Assembly: GCA_028873595.1 (NCBI GenBank)
Contig: JAPPOV010000028.1
Span: forward strand, 1-64,000
Source of the DNA: Gemmatimonadota bacterium
GTDB taxonomy: Bacteria; Gemmatimonadota; Gemmatimonadetes; Longimicrobiales; Gaopeijiaceae
Direction of reading: 5' to 3'
Length of the DNA stretch: 64,000 bases
Shown here in pieces: positions 52,561 through 61,804 of the stretch. A program made the position numbers and the translations under genes. The notes below the pieces were generated by a model. The model was not told the DNA's origin. It did not search any database and saw only the letters and a list, made by a program, of their open reading frames with translations. Each line of letters begins with the position of its first letter. The stretch's first letter is position 1.

Positions 52561-55244
52561 TACCGGGCCGAAAATGCCCTCCACTCTTCCGCATCGAGCG
52601 AAATCAGGTTCGCGAAGAGCCGATAAGCTCCCGGGACCTGCCCCGCCCACTGGCGAAAGAAGGAGAGCGCTGAGTAGACGAAGACACCGTTTCCTACAGA
52701 CGTCGCCAACATTGAACCGTGACGCGGTTCCTCACCCGGATCATTCAACTCCAGAAGGGGCGTGTACCGATCGTCCCACGCCGAGGCGAAGTACAGCCCA
52801 CGCTCCTGAACCCAGCCGTCGAAGTCGGCGGCAGAGATCCGATTCGGAGACGCGAACATGGGGGCATCCGGATGCAGCATGCGCACCGGGACAGTTTCGT
52901 CCGAAACCCGAGGCGACCCCCGACCAACCGTCATTTCCCAGGGCGTGAGACTCCCGAGCGGACCACGGTTGTACTGCACGACAACTACGCCGCCCGAGCG
53001 GACGAAGTCGAGAAGCTGCGCGGACGCGGCCTGCACGTCGGGGCGTGTCTCGTACGCACGCACACCAAGCACGATCGTCGTGAAACCATCGAAATCACCA
53101 TCGCGTACCCGTGCCTCGTCGAGCATCTCTATCGCCGCACCCATTTGCCGGATGGCTTCGGGCCCGTCGTCTCCCGAACCCATGATGTACCCGACACGAA
53201 CACCTTCACGGACCTCTACCGGGACCACCGAGACCGTCGCCTCAGCATCGGTATACAGGGCCGTGCGTTCGATGTGCTCGTAGTCGATGAGCGCGTATCC
53301 CTCGTCGTACACGCGACCTTCGTCGGTCCGAGCCACGACCTCGAAGGTGTGCCGCCCGGAAGCCAAAGCTCCGTCTGGCCGGACCTGGAAGGTCATCGAC
53401 CGCTCAGCGCCGGCCTCGTCCAACGCATAGCGTTGCGATCCTGGGGTAACCGTCCATCCGGTCGGTGCAGACATCTCCACCGAGCCGCGACTCCCCTCTT
53501 CGCCCTCCGCACGAACCACCACCGAAATGTCCTGCGCGCCCGACTTGTTTTGCGGCCATGTGACGCCCGCAGGCGCTACTGCGACGGAGACCTCCGGGAC
53601 GACCAGGACCGGCTTTTCGAACTCACCAAACGCCGGGTTAACCCCGACATAGCGCCAGTCAGCGGTGATCGTGCTACGGCCCGAACGCTGAAGGGTGGAT
53701 GCAACCGAGGCGTCGTCCGAAACGAAGCCGAACGACGCAGAGCCTCGAACGAGCTCCGGGTCGCGCGCACGCCCCCAGAGCTCCGGCTCGTCAGGCCACA
53801 CGTAGCTCGCTCCATCCCGCGCCTCACGAAGAAAATACTGGCGAGACAATTCCGAAGTCTCCGAAAGCGTCACGTGGTACGTGAAGACCGCGAGGCCACC
53901 CGGCGCCAAGGTACCCTCGACGGAACGACCTTCCGACTCGACCAATTCGGCGGTCCAGGCCTCCGGAAGCGAAAGAGCGGGTTCGGGGTCGACGAGTGTG
54001 TACGGGCCGCCGTTCCACAGTTGCGCGCGGACCCTGACCGTCTGCCCGGGAACAAGGAGGTCGTCTTCAGCGCGGACGTCGAAGGACACACCCGTTGCCG
54101 CGAAGATGGCGTGATTCGTGACATCGAGACGTGCGGTGATCGCCGTCGCAAACTCCGTATCTGCCGCGTCTCCTGCTGCGTCCTGAGCCATGCGCAGGTG
54201 TGTGCGTGCCTCGAAGAGGTGCGGAGCGACCGGCGTCGGGTCGAGGCCGAACTCATCAACCCCTGAACGGACGGCGCTTCGATATGCCTCGAGGTGTCTG
54301 CGGGCCAGGTCCGCCTCGCCGGCAGGAAGGCCCGAAGTAATGCCGACCAGCGTGGTGTCGATCCCGGCGAAGATCTCCTGCTCGTCAGGACCGACGCGAC
54401 TCTCAACCAGAATCACGCCGGTCATGCGTGGGCCGGGAGGCTGGGCCGCACCCATATCCTGAGATCGGTGCTGGCTGCGGCTCTCCATCGAAAGCTGGAG
54501 GAGAGAGCGGCCGAGGAGCGGATCATGCACTCCGGTCGGAATGTCGAGCGACCCGTCATCCATCGTGTTCTCAGGAAGGAAACGTCGGCGCGAGGTCTGG
54601 TACAGCTTCGATGGGGCCCACACCTCTACACCCTGCTGAAGCTGCTCGGGAAAACGCGTCGGATCTCCTGCGGCAGCGAACGCCTCACGCGCCATGATGC
54701 CGGCGGCCTGATGCTGACCGTGACCGTCCGAGGGTGTTCCGCTGAAGACAGATACAATCACGTGAGGGCGGAAGGACCGGACGACCCACACGACGTCGGA
54801 CAGGAGCTCCTCACGTGGCCAGAACGATAGAGCCTCCTCGGCGCTCTTCGAGTAACCGTAGTCGAAGGCACGGGTGAAGAACTGCTGCCCACCGTCGAGC
54901 TCACGCGCGGCAAGAAGCTCACCCGTACGAACAATGCCGAGGCCTTCCCATAGCTCTGGCCCGATCAGATTCTGCCCTCCGTCGCCACGTGTCAGCGCCA
55001 GATAAGCCGTCTCGGCACCCTGCCCGCGAGCGAGTGTCGTCAACAAACTGGTGTCTTCGTCGTCGGGGTGGGCGGCAATCATCAGCACGCGCTTGACCCC
55101 GTCCATCTGCCGTAGCAGCAGGCCCGTCGCAACGGTGCCCGTGCCTTCAAGGCGCTGGGCTTCGATCGGTGCAACGAGTACGCAAAGACCGAAAAGAACG
55201 GTGGCCGCAGACGAGCGAATCGTCCGAATATCGAATGACGTCAT
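52560..55244 (-). CDS. Large exported PIG-L/LmbE deacetylase with C-terminal amidotransferase-like region
   Basis: 894 residues from ATG 55244. Signal peptide (about 1-30). The PIG-L zinc site is HPDDED (59-64) with the paired segment GTPSDGHGQHQAAG. Long beta-rich segments (NEW3/NPCBM-associated-like, about 390-700) follow and the end has a ThuA/GATase-like fold (AYETRPDVQAASAQLLDFVRSGGVVVVQYNRGPLG) without a clear Cys nucleophile. PIG-L enzymes remove N-acetyl groups from sugars. It is followed by a solute-binding lipoprotein and lies 112 nt below the nucleoside importer on the same strand. Confidence 0.85.
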   Translation of the reverse strand: MTSFDIRTIRSSAATVLFGLCVLVAPIEAQRLEGTGTVATGLLLRQMDGVKRVLMIAAHPDDEDTSLLTTLARGQGAETAYLALTRGDGGQNLIGPELWEGLGIVRTGELLAARELDGGQQFFTRAFDYGYSKSAEEALSFWPREELLSDVVWVVRSFRPHVIVSVFSGTPSDGHGQHQAAGIMAREAFAAAGDPTRFPEQLQQGVEVWAPSKLYQTSRRRFLPENTMDDGSLDIPTGVHDPLLGRSLLQLSMESRSQHRSQDMGAAQPPGPRMTGVILVESRVGPDEQEIFAGIDTTLVGITSGLPAGEADLARRHLEAYRSAVRSGVDEFGLDPTPVAPHLFEARTHLRMAQDAAGDAADTEFATAITARLDVTNHAIFAATGVSFDVRAEDDLLVPGQTVRVRAQLWNGGPYTLVDPEPALSLPEAWTAELVESEGRSVEGTLAPGGLAVFTYHVTLSETSELSRQYFLREARDGASYVWPDEPELWGRARDPELVRGSASFGFVSDDASVASTLQRSGRSTITADWRYVGVNPAFGEFEKPVLVVPEVSVAVAPAGVTWPQNKSGAQDISVVVRAEGEEGSRGSVEMSAPTGWTVTPGSQRYALDEAGAERSMTFQVRPDGALASGRHTFEVVARTDEGRVYDEGYALIDYEHIERTALYTDAEATVSVVPVEVREGVRVGYIMGSGDDGPEAIRQMGAAIEMLDEARVRDGDFDGFTTIVLGVRAYETRPDVQAASAQLLDFVRSGGVVVVQYNRGPLGSLTPWEMTVGRGSPRVSDETVPVRMLHPDAPMFASPNRISAADFDGWVQERGLYFASAWDDRYTPLLELNDPGEEPRHGSMLATSVGNGVFVYSALSFFRQWAGQVPGAYRLFANLISLDAEEWRAFSAR

Positions 55245-55356
55245 CCAGCACTCCAACGGGTCAATTCCCATCGTCAAGCCATGCAATCTAGAGAGGGAAC
55301 TCCAGAACATGGACACCCAATGTCCGAGTTGCGCTTCCTCGATTCATCTCGACCCC

Positions 55357-56283
55357 TCACCGATGCGGCTCCCACGGAAGAGCCAGGGCAGCTGGCGCGC
55401 GAGACGTACCGACCCAGCCCGCGAGCGCCGCGAGTGTGAGTACATATGGGAGCGCCAGAAAGATCTGATATGCGATATCGAAACCAAGTGCCTGGAGAAA
55501 GAACTGGAGCGCGGATGCGGCTCCAAAGAAGAGCGCGGCGAAGAGAACCAGCACAGGATTCCAACGTCCGAGTACGACGACCGCGATCGCAATGAAGCCT
55601 TTGCCCGCACTCATGTTCTCAGCAAACGTGCCCGCGTGCGCCAACGCGAGATGTGCGCCCGCGATACCCGCCATCGCCCCGCCGAAAAGCGTGGCGACGA
55701 ATCGAACCCTGCGGACCCGGACTCCCGCGGCTTCGGCGGCTGCCGGGGCCTCCCCGGTCGCACGTAACTCGAGCCCCCAGGCGGTGCGGAATATTACGTA
55801 CCACGCGATCGGAGCCATGACATAAGCCAGATATGCGGTCGGCGCCTGAGCGAAGAACGCAGTCCCCACGATTGGGATCTCCGAGAGACCCGGGATCGCA
55901 ACCGGTGCGAGCGTCGGGAGAGAAAGCTCCGTCCCGGTCGCTCCGAATTGAGCCTGGTAGATCGCACCGGTCATACCCAGCCCCCCGATCGTGACCGCCG
56001 TTCCCGTGATGATCTGATCTGCACCGAGGCTGATGGCGAACACGGCGAAGATGAGCGCAACGAAGAGACCGGCCATGGCGCCGGCGATGATTCCAAGTCC
56101 CGCACCCTCGAATGCAAGAGCCCCGAGAGCTCCACCGAGCGCGCCCGCGATGATCGATCCCTCGAGGCCGATGTTGATGACGCCGCTACGCTCAGTGAGC
56201 GTCTCGCCCATTGCCGCGAGGGCAAGAGGGATGCCGAGGCGGACGGCCGACTCGAGAAAGAGCACCAGCTCGACCTGACTCAA
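55357..56283 (-). CDS. BmpA-type ABC importer, permease 2
   Basis: 308 residues from TTG 56283, preceded by GGAGGG and overlapping the first permease stop by 4 nt; upstream frame is shadow. About eight to nine helices with GETLTERSGVINIGLEGSII, the EAA-like loop ELRATGEAPAAAEAAGVRVRRVR and GKGFIAIAVVVLGRWNPV. This is the NupQ/RbsC-like permease that pairs with the other permease at 56280. With the BmpA lipoprotein and ATPase the unit should import nucleosides or similar compounds. Confidence 0.9.
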   Translation of the reverse strand: MSQVELVLFLESAVRLGIPLALAAMGETLTERSGVINIGLEGSIIAGALGGALGALAFEGAGLGIIAGAMAGLFVALIFAVFAISLGADQIITGTAVTIGGLGMTGAIYQAQFGATGTELSLPTLAPVAIPGLSEIPIVGTAFFAQAPTAYLAYVMAPIAWYVIFRTAWGLELRATGEAPAAAEAAGVRVRRVRFVATLFGGAMAGIAGAHLALAHAGTFAENMSAGKGFIAIAVVVLGRWNPVLVLFAALFFGAASALQFFLQALGFDIAYQIFLALPYVLTLAALAGWVGTSRAPAALALPWEPHR

Positions 56284-57347
56284 GAGTCGCCCTCCCTGAT
56301 GTCGGTCACGATGCGAGCCGCACGCACACGCTCCAGGCCGAGCACGCCCAGGATCACCAGCGCTTCGACGACGTCCACCCACGCCGACGGGATCCCGGCG
56401 TCGCGCTGCATCGCACCGGCCCCCGCCCTGAGTGAGCCGAAGAAGATCGCGGTGACAACGACGCCACCCGGACGCAGTCCGGCGAGCAGTGCGACCGCGA
56501 TCGCGGTATAACCCCAACCCTCGGAAAGATTCTCGTAGAGCGCATACGTAAGGCCCGAAACCTCCACGGCACCTGCGAGACCGGCGATCGCCCCTGACGC
56601 CAGAAACGTGATGAAGATCACCCTAGAGGGCTCGATTCGACCCGCCACCGCAGCTGCCTCCGGCGATGCACCAACCGCCCGGATCTGGAATCCGAAACGG
56701 GTCCGGCGGAAAAGAACCGCCAACCCGATGGCGATGACGAGCCCCAACGCGAACCCGAGGTGCAGACGCGTACCCGGGATGAAGGATGGAAGCCGCGCTG
56801 CCTCGACGATCCGGTCGGTCTGAGGGAAGATCCCCCGCTCCTCCTGCAGCGGGCCATGCACCATCCACGCGGCCGTGTAGATCCCGACGAAATTCATGAG
56901 AATCGTCGTGATCACCTCGCCGATCCCAAGCCGCAGACGCATGAGCGTCGGAATCAGAGCCCACGCCGCACCGGCGACGCACGACATTGCCAGCATCGCG
57001 GGGATCAGAATGAGCGTGGGAAAGCCGTCGAAGGTGAGCGCGACCCAGACACCCGCGATGGCACCGGCGTAGAGCTGTCCTTCGGCGCCGATGTTCCACA
57101 CACCCGCCCGAAACGCGAGGGCCACCGCGAGTCCTGCGAAAAGCAGAGGAACGGATCGGACGAGCGTAATGGACACGAAGGTGTTCCAGCTCCCTACAGA
57201 GCCGCGCAGCATCGCCGCTCCGGCAGCCCCTGGATCGTAGCCACCTGCCAGAAGCAGCAGGCCCCCTGCGCCCAAGGTGAGCGCCACCGCCCCGAAGCCG
57301 AGGAGTGCCACCTCCCGTGCTCGCGCTGGCGCGATTCCGCCACTCAT
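56280..57347 (-). CDS. BmpA-type ABC importer, permease 1
   Basis: 355 residues of an eight- to ten-helix permease with AGVWNIGAEGQLYAGAI, RLGIGEVITTILMNF, and the cytoplasmic contact loop FQIRAVGASPEAAAVAGRIEPSR. Overlaps the ATPase stop (ATGA) and the second permease start. Family members are nucleoside importers (NupP/YufP). The contact loops of both permeases suit the two-domain ATPase. Confidence 0.9.
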   Translation of the reverse strand: MSGGIAPARAREVALLGFGAVALTLGAGGLLLLAGGYDPGAAGAAMLRGSVGSWNTFVSITLVRSVPLLFAGLAVALAFRAGVWNIGAEGQLYAGAIAGVWVALTFDGFPTLILIPAMLAMSCVAGAAWALIPTLMRLRLGIGEVITTILMNFVGIYTAAWMVHGPLQEERGIFPQTDRIVEAARLPSFIPGTRLHLGFALGLVIAIGLAVLFRRTRFGFQIRAVGASPEAAAVAGRIEPSRVIFITFLASGAIAGLAGAVEVSGLTYALYENLSEGWGYTAIAVALLAGLRPGGVVVTAIFFGSLRAGAGAMQRDAGIPSAWVDVVEALVILGVLGLERVRAARIVTDIREGDS

Positions 57348-58861
57348 GTGGCCTCAGCTCCACCGGAGAGCATGAGCGCACCCACGCCCTCTCGCGATCG
57401 TTCGCTCTCCGGAACGTCGACGGCCCGTCCGCGCGTCATCACCACCACGCGATCGGCCAAGCCGAGTACCTCGTCGAGATCCGTGGAGATCAACACGATG
57501 GCGAGGCCCTCCGACGCGAGCCGGGTGAGCTCTCCGTGCACGTACGCAGCCGCGGCTACGTCGAGCCCGCGAGTCGGATTCTCAGCAACCAGCATGGGGG
57601 CTCCGAGGGCCAACTCTCGACCGATGATGACTCTCTGCTGATTCCCGCCGGATAGCGCACCGGCCAACGTCTCCGTTGAGGGCGCTGCAACGTCGAAGCG
57701 GGTACGGATGCGCTCCGCCTCTTTCTCCAAGTCCTCCCACGGCATCAGAGCACCCGTGCCAAAGCGGTCGAGGCGACTCAGGGCAAGCGCGACATTCTCC
57801 GTGAGGTCGAAGTCGACCACGAGCCCTTCCCTCTGCCGATCCTGCGGAATGAATGCGACTTCTTCGGGCACGTGGGCCTGCCCCGCGATCGGCGCACGAC
57901 GACCGGACAAGACGAGGGCCAGTTCATGCTGGCCGTTTCCTTCGACGCCGGCCACGCCGAGCACCTCTCCGGCGTGCACCTCCAGCGTCACGTCGACGAG
58001 AGCATCATCGTGAACGTCGACAACGCGGCCCACCAGCGGTGCAGCATCCGCCACGCCCGCCGTCGTCTCGTCCCCTTTGGGGTTCCCGTGCGCCCCTCCG
58101 CTCGAGCCAGGCCGATCCTTTCGATACACTCCCACTGCGATCTCGTCGGCGACTCCGTCACCAACCATCGCCGCGACCAGACCTCGGACGGACACGTCGG
58201 AACGCTGTGCTGACAAGACCGTCTCCCCGGTCCTTAGAACGGTCAACCGATCTGAAACCGCGAGAACCTCGTCGAGCTTGTGCGCGACCAGAGCGACAGC
58301 CTTCCCTTCTCTGGCCAGCGTTCGCAGGAGCGTGAAGAGCCCGTCCACCTCCTCGGGTGTCAGTACGGCAGTCGGCTCGTCCAGAACGAGCAACTTGGGG
58401 TCGCGCAGAAGCGTCTTGAGGATTTCGGTGCGCTGGCGATCACCAACCCCGATCGACCTGACCGGGGCATCGAGGGGCACCCAGAGGCCCGTCTGCTCGA
58501 TCGTCACGTCGACGATCTGATCAATCTCCTGGAACGAGCGACCGCGAAGTCCCAGGGCGAGGTTCTCCCGTACGGTCAGCGCTGGCACGAGCGTGAAGTG
58601 CTGATGCACAAGGCCGATACCGTGGGACCAGGCGTCACGAGGGCTGCCGATCGCGGTGGGGGCACCTGCGATCTCAATGGTACCACCGTCCGGCGCCAGG
58701 AGACCCCCGAGCACGTTCAGGAGGGTGGACTTACCCGCTCCGTTGGAGCCAATGACGCCGTGGACCTCGCCCGCATGAAGCTCCAGGCTTGCACCTGCCA
58801 ACGCCCGGACGCGGCCGAACCACCGCTCAATACCACGCAGTCGGACGAGCGGGACGCTCAC
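57344..58861 (-). CDS. BmpA-type ABC importer, two-domain ATPase
   Basis: 505 residues with two ABC domains. The first has Walker A GSNGAGKST, a weak signature SIGVGDRQRTEIL and Walker B LLVLDEPTAVLTP; the second has GVEGNGQ in place of a full Walker A, which is normal for sugar/nucleoside types, and an intact signature LSGGNQQRVIIGREL. This is the RbsA/NupO style. It lies one base after the BmpA lipoprotein stop region and overlaps the first permease. Confidence 0.93.
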   Translation of the reverse strand: MSVPLVRLRGIERWFGRVRALAGASLELHAGEVHGVIGSNGAGKSTLLNVLGGLLAPDGGTIEIAGAPTAIGSPRDAWSHGIGLVHQHFTLVPALTVRENLALGLRGRSFQEIDQIVDVTIEQTGLWVPLDAPVRSIGVGDRQRTEILKTLLRDPKLLVLDEPTAVLTPEEVDGLFTLLRTLAREGKAVALVAHKLDEVLAVSDRLTVLRTGETVLSAQRSDVSVRGLVAAMVGDGVADEIAVGVYRKDRPGSSGGAHGNPKGDETTAGVADAAPLVGRVVDVHDDALVDVTLEVHAGEVLGVAGVEGNGQHELALVLSGRRAPIAGQAHVPEEVAFIPQDRQREGLVVDFDLTENVALALSRLDRFGTGALMPWEDLEKEAERIRTRFDVAAPSTETLAGALSGGNQQRVIIGRELALGAPMLVAENPTRGLDVAAAAYVHGELTRLASEGLAIVLISTDLDEVLGLADRVVVMTRGRAVDVPESERSREGVGALMLSGGAEAT

Positions 58862-58862
58862 A

Positions 58863-59909
58863 CTACCGGCCTTCGACCTCGCCCTCTACGACGATTACGC
58901 GCGGCAGGTCGACCTCTCCCTCGCGGATGGCGGACTTGGTCACCGCGACGCGCTCGATCGCCTCGGCCGGCACCCGATCGATCAGCTCCGGATTGAACAC
59001 GAAGTCGATCACATCCTGCTCGGTGTTCACATAGATCGGCGCGCCGCCAACGCCCTCGGCCTGCCAGCGACGCGCTGTACTCAGGAAGGCCTCCGGAATG
59101 CGGATCACCGCGCTTCCGAGAATCACATCCGGCGCCACAGCATTCTGGTCACCGTTCATTCCGATGGCGTACGCGACCCGTCCGTCATCGACGACCTCAC
59201 GAACGGCCTGAAAGACGGCGAAAGACGCGGCATCGAGATTGTGAATGATGACGTCTGCACCTCGACTGAGCTGGGCCACTGTCGCTTCCTTCGCGGCGGC
59301 CACGTCGTCCCAGTCACCGGTAAATGCCTCGAGAACCTCAATACCCGGATCGACAGCGCGAACGCCGGCCTCGAACGCGCGGAACGCCCCCTCCGCTGGT
59401 GGGATCGCGACCCCGCCCACCATGCCGACAATTCGCGACTCCGTCATGTACGCGGCGGCCATGCCCGCCAGATAGGTCCCTTCCTCGAGGCGAAAAATGA
59501 GCGGGACGACATTTTCGGACACTCGGCCCCCACCGGACACGATGATCCGTACGTCCGGGAACTGCTCACCGGCCCGGATCGCTGCGTCCTGGTACTCGTT
59601 CCCGTGGGCGAAGATGATGTCGTAGCCCGCGGAGGCATACGCGATGAAGGCCTCGTCGTATTCGGCCGGGGTTGCAGTCTGCTGGTGGCTGACCGAAGCG
59701 TCCATCGAGTCCTCGATCAGGAGCAGACCGTCGTAGGCACCGGCATACCATCCCGCATCGCTGACCGGTCCGGACGTGAGCAGAGCTGCGCGAAGCGCGC
59801 TGGACGGCTCATCCATGTCCTCACCGCACGCTCCGACTGCAGCGACACATAGAAGGGCGACGACGCAGCGGGTTCGCCATGAACGACCGTGCCCTTTGAC
59901 CGAATGCAT
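58863..59909 (-). CDS. BmpA/Med family substrate-binding lipoprotein
   Basis: 348 residues from ATG 59909. Signal and lipobox VGACG. Binding-domain segments include LLTSGPVSDAGWYAGAYDGLLLIE, FAHGNEYQDAAIRAGEQFPD, LEEGTYLAGMAAAYMTES and GMNGDQNAVAPDVILGS, typical of the nucleoside-binding BMP (PnrA-like) family. It heads the importer cluster and delivers ligand to the two permeases. Divergent from the NSS gene with 149 nt between starts. Confidence 0.9.
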   Translation of the reverse strand: MHSVKGHGRSWRTRCVVALLCVAAVGACGEDMDEPSSALRAALLTSGPVSDAGWYAGAYDGLLLIEDSMDASVSHQQTATPAEYDEAFIAYASAGYDIIFAHGNEYQDAAIRAGEQFPDVRIIVSGGGRVSENVVPLIFRLEEGTYLAGMAAAYMTESRIVGMVGGVAIPPAEGAFRAFEAGVRAVDPGIEVLEAFTGDWDDVAAAKEATVAQLSRGADVIIHNLDAASFAVFQAVREVVDDGRVAYAIGMNGDQNAVAPDVILGSAVIRIPEAFLSTARRWQAEGVGGAPIYVNTEQDVIDFVFNPELIDRVPAEAIERVAVTKSAIREGEVDLPRVIVVEGEVEGR

Positions 59910-60058
59910 CACCGTTCGTTCCAGGCAGGAGGGAGAAGGAAGGTTGAGTAAACCGGTGTCTGTCGGAGGTTCAGCCCGCCGGATATGTTCGGGCCGCATC
60001 CCCCGCCAGGGGAAAACCTACTTGTTGCGTGACGCCACCGTTACCACCCGGAGTGTAC

Positions 60059-61444
60059 ATGACAGAGCAGCGTGGAAACTGGACCTCCAGCGCGGGCTTC
60101 GTCCTCGCCGCCACGGGGAGTGCCATCGGGCTCGGAAACCTGTGGAAGTTTCCTTTCATCACGTGGGAAAACAACGGCGGCGCGTTCGTTCTGGTATACC
60201 TGGTCTGCATCGCCGCGGTCGGTCTACCGATCATGATGGCCGAGCTGCTCGTCGGTCGCAAAACTCAGAAAAGTGCGGTGGGTGCCCTGAAGGAAGCGGC
60301 CGGTCCGGCATGGGGCCTCGTCGGTCTCTGGGGCGTGCTCTGCGGTTTCACGCTCCTCAGCTATTACACGGTCATCGCCGGGTGGTCGCTTTTCTACTTC
60401 GTGCAGACGATCGGGTGGACCGCCAGTGGATTCCCGGCAGGTCTGGCAACGGGCGACCTGTTTGGCGAGCAGGTCTCGAACGCCCCACTGCAGCTCATGA
60501 TGTCGCTCGGCTTCTCCATCGCCACGGTCTCCGTCGTCTATTTCGGAGTCCAGAGGGGCATCGAGCGAATTGCTCGCCTCTTCCTGCCGATCCTCTTCGC
60601 AATCCTGGTGCTGATGCTTGTCAGCGCCCTCGGCATGAGTGGAGCCGGAGAGGCAATCGCCTTCATCTTTCGGCCCAGCTTCAGTGAGCTCGAGCCGGTG
60701 GGCGTGTTGGAGGCGCTCGGGCACTCGTTCTTCACGCTGTCCCTCGGGATGGGCGCGATGATCACGTACGGCTCCTATATCGCACGCAATCAATCACTCG
60801 TGAAAGCAGCCGGGACCATTGTCCTGCTCGATACGGTTATCGCGCTGGTGGCGACCGTGATCATGTTTTCCGTGATCTTCTCCGTCGCCGGCATGGCGGA
60901 GCAGGTCGGCGGCTCGACGGTCGGCATGCTCTTCATCTCACTACCCGAGCTCTTCTATACCGAGGTCCCGTTCGGAATCATCCTCGGGCCACTCTTCTAC
61001 GTCCTCGTGGCACTCGCGGCCCTGACGTCGACCATGTCGCTGCTGGAGGTGGTCACCTCCTATGTGATCGACGAGCATGGGATTGAACGCCACAAGGCAA
61101 CCGTCATGTGCGGCAGTGCGGTCTTCGTCTTCACGATCTTCGCTGCACTCTCGTTCAGCGATGTGCCGTTCCTCTCGACCCTCGCGGTGTTCGAGGGTAA
61201 GACGGGCTGGTTCGAAACGGCGGACCACTTCGTGTCCAACTGGATGCTGCCGACTGGAGGTCTCGCGATCACGATTGCCGTCGGCTGGTTCATGACGCGC
61301 GAGCAGAGCGAGAGCGAGCTCGTGGACGAGACGACGCCCGGGTGGTTCAGCTATGGCGTATGGCGGTTCTTCATTCGCTACGTCGCCCCCGTCGCGGTTG
61401 CGGCCATCGTCATCGCGGTTCTGCGTGGGACGGATTTCAGCTGA
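60059..61444 (+). CDS. Sodium-dependent neurotransmitter-symporter-family transporter
   Basis: 461 residues, ATG 60059 with GGAG 6 nt upstream. LeuT-like fold: the first-helix signature GFVLAATGSAIGLGNLWKFPF is complete, and the later sodium-site helices are seen (LSLGMGAMITYGSY, LAALTSTMSLLEVV). Twelve helices expected. Bacterial members carry amino acids or amines; the substrate here is not readable. Lies next to the nucleoside importer. A hairpin at 61461-61490 ends it. Confidence 0.93.
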   Translation: MTEQRGNWTSSAGFVLAATGSAIGLGNLWKFPFITWENNGGAFVLVYLVCIAAVGLPIMMAELLVGRKTQKSAVGALKEAAGPAWGLVGLWGVLCGFTLLSYYTVIAGWSLFYFVQTIGWTASGFPAGLATGDLFGEQVSNAPLQLMMSLGFSIATVSVVYFGVQRGIERIARLFLPILFAILVLMLVSALGMSGAGEAIAFIFRPSFSELEPVGVLEALGHSFFTLSLGMGAMITYGSYIARNQSLVKAAGTIVLLDTVIALVATVIMFSVIFSVAGMAEQVGGSTVGMLFISLPELFYTEVPFGIILGPLFYVLVALAALTSTMSLLEVVTSYVIDEHGIERHKATVMCGSAVFVFTIFAALSFSDVPFLSTLAVFEGKTGWFETADHFVSNWMLPTGGLAITIAVGWFMTREQSESELVDETTPGWFSYGVWRFFIRYVAPVAVAAIVIAVLRGTDFS

Positions 61445-61460
61445 TCCGATGACAGGATAA

Positions 61461-61490
61461 CGAGGGCGAGATTCTCGGATCTCGCCCTCG
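61461..61490 (+). terminator. Terminator of the NSS gene
   Basis: 12-bp perfect stem (61461-61472 with 61479-61490) and a 6-nt loop, 17 nt after the stop. Followed by AGCGTAG rather than a T tract. Confidence 0.75.
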
Positions 61491-61550
61491 AGCGTAGCGT
61501 GAAGTCATCACGATTCGAGCAAGATCGTGATGAGCCTTCGGCTACGCTCG
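61489..61550. repeat. Long imperfect inverted repeat (REP-like candidate)
   Basis: Outer arms 61489-61498 and 61541-61550 pair over 10 bp, then GAAG/CTTC (61501-61504 with 61536-61539), then an inner 10-bp stem (61505-61514 with 61524-61533). About 24 paired bases with two small bulges. Shares two bases with the terminator stem, so the two hairpins compete. Confidence 0.65.
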
Positions 61551-61772
61551 TGCGGCTTGGATCAAGCGACCCAGCAGCACCTCGGATTCCACATGCCTCT
61601 CGAGTAGATGAGCCAGGTCGAGCGCGCTCCCGGGCGTGAGCGTCATGCTTGTGTCGAAGCGACGTCTGCATTCCCTACCCGTATGGTCGGCACAACCCCG
61701 CACCCGACACGACATCGCTTCATTGAAGCGCATCGAACGTCTGATCGACGTTCCCCTTGCGGCAGGGTGTTT

Positions 61773-61788
61773 CAGAATTAGCATTCTG
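61773..61788. promoter_or_regulatory. Palindromic operator candidate at the TetR start
   Basis: CAGAAT-TAGC-ATTCTG, perfect 6-bp arms with a 4-nt centre, 16 nt before the GTG of the TetR gene and just ahead of its ribosome site. Typical position for autorepression; binding is inferred. Confidence 0.5.
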
Positions 61789-61804
61789 TTTCAAAGGAGA
61801 CGCC

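Larger units (their letters stand above)
61445..61804. other. Structured intergenic region upstream of TetR
   Basis: 360 nt without a convincing gene. It holds the NSS terminator (61461-61490), a long imperfect hairpin (61489-61550) and the palindrome before the TetR start (61773-61788). A 34-codon minus-strand reading frame (61646 to 61542) is present but unsupported. Confidence 0.6.

Noticed and set aside
52719-54266. A 515-codon plus-strand frame antisense to the PIG-L gene
   Set aside because: The PIG-L gene has a signal peptide and zinc motifs; the antisense frame has an Arg-rich unnatural composition and no motif.
61542-61646. A 34-codon minus-strand frame in the NSS-TetR gap
   Set aside because: It looks mildly protein-like but has no ribosome site, ends inside the inverted repeat, and has no support.
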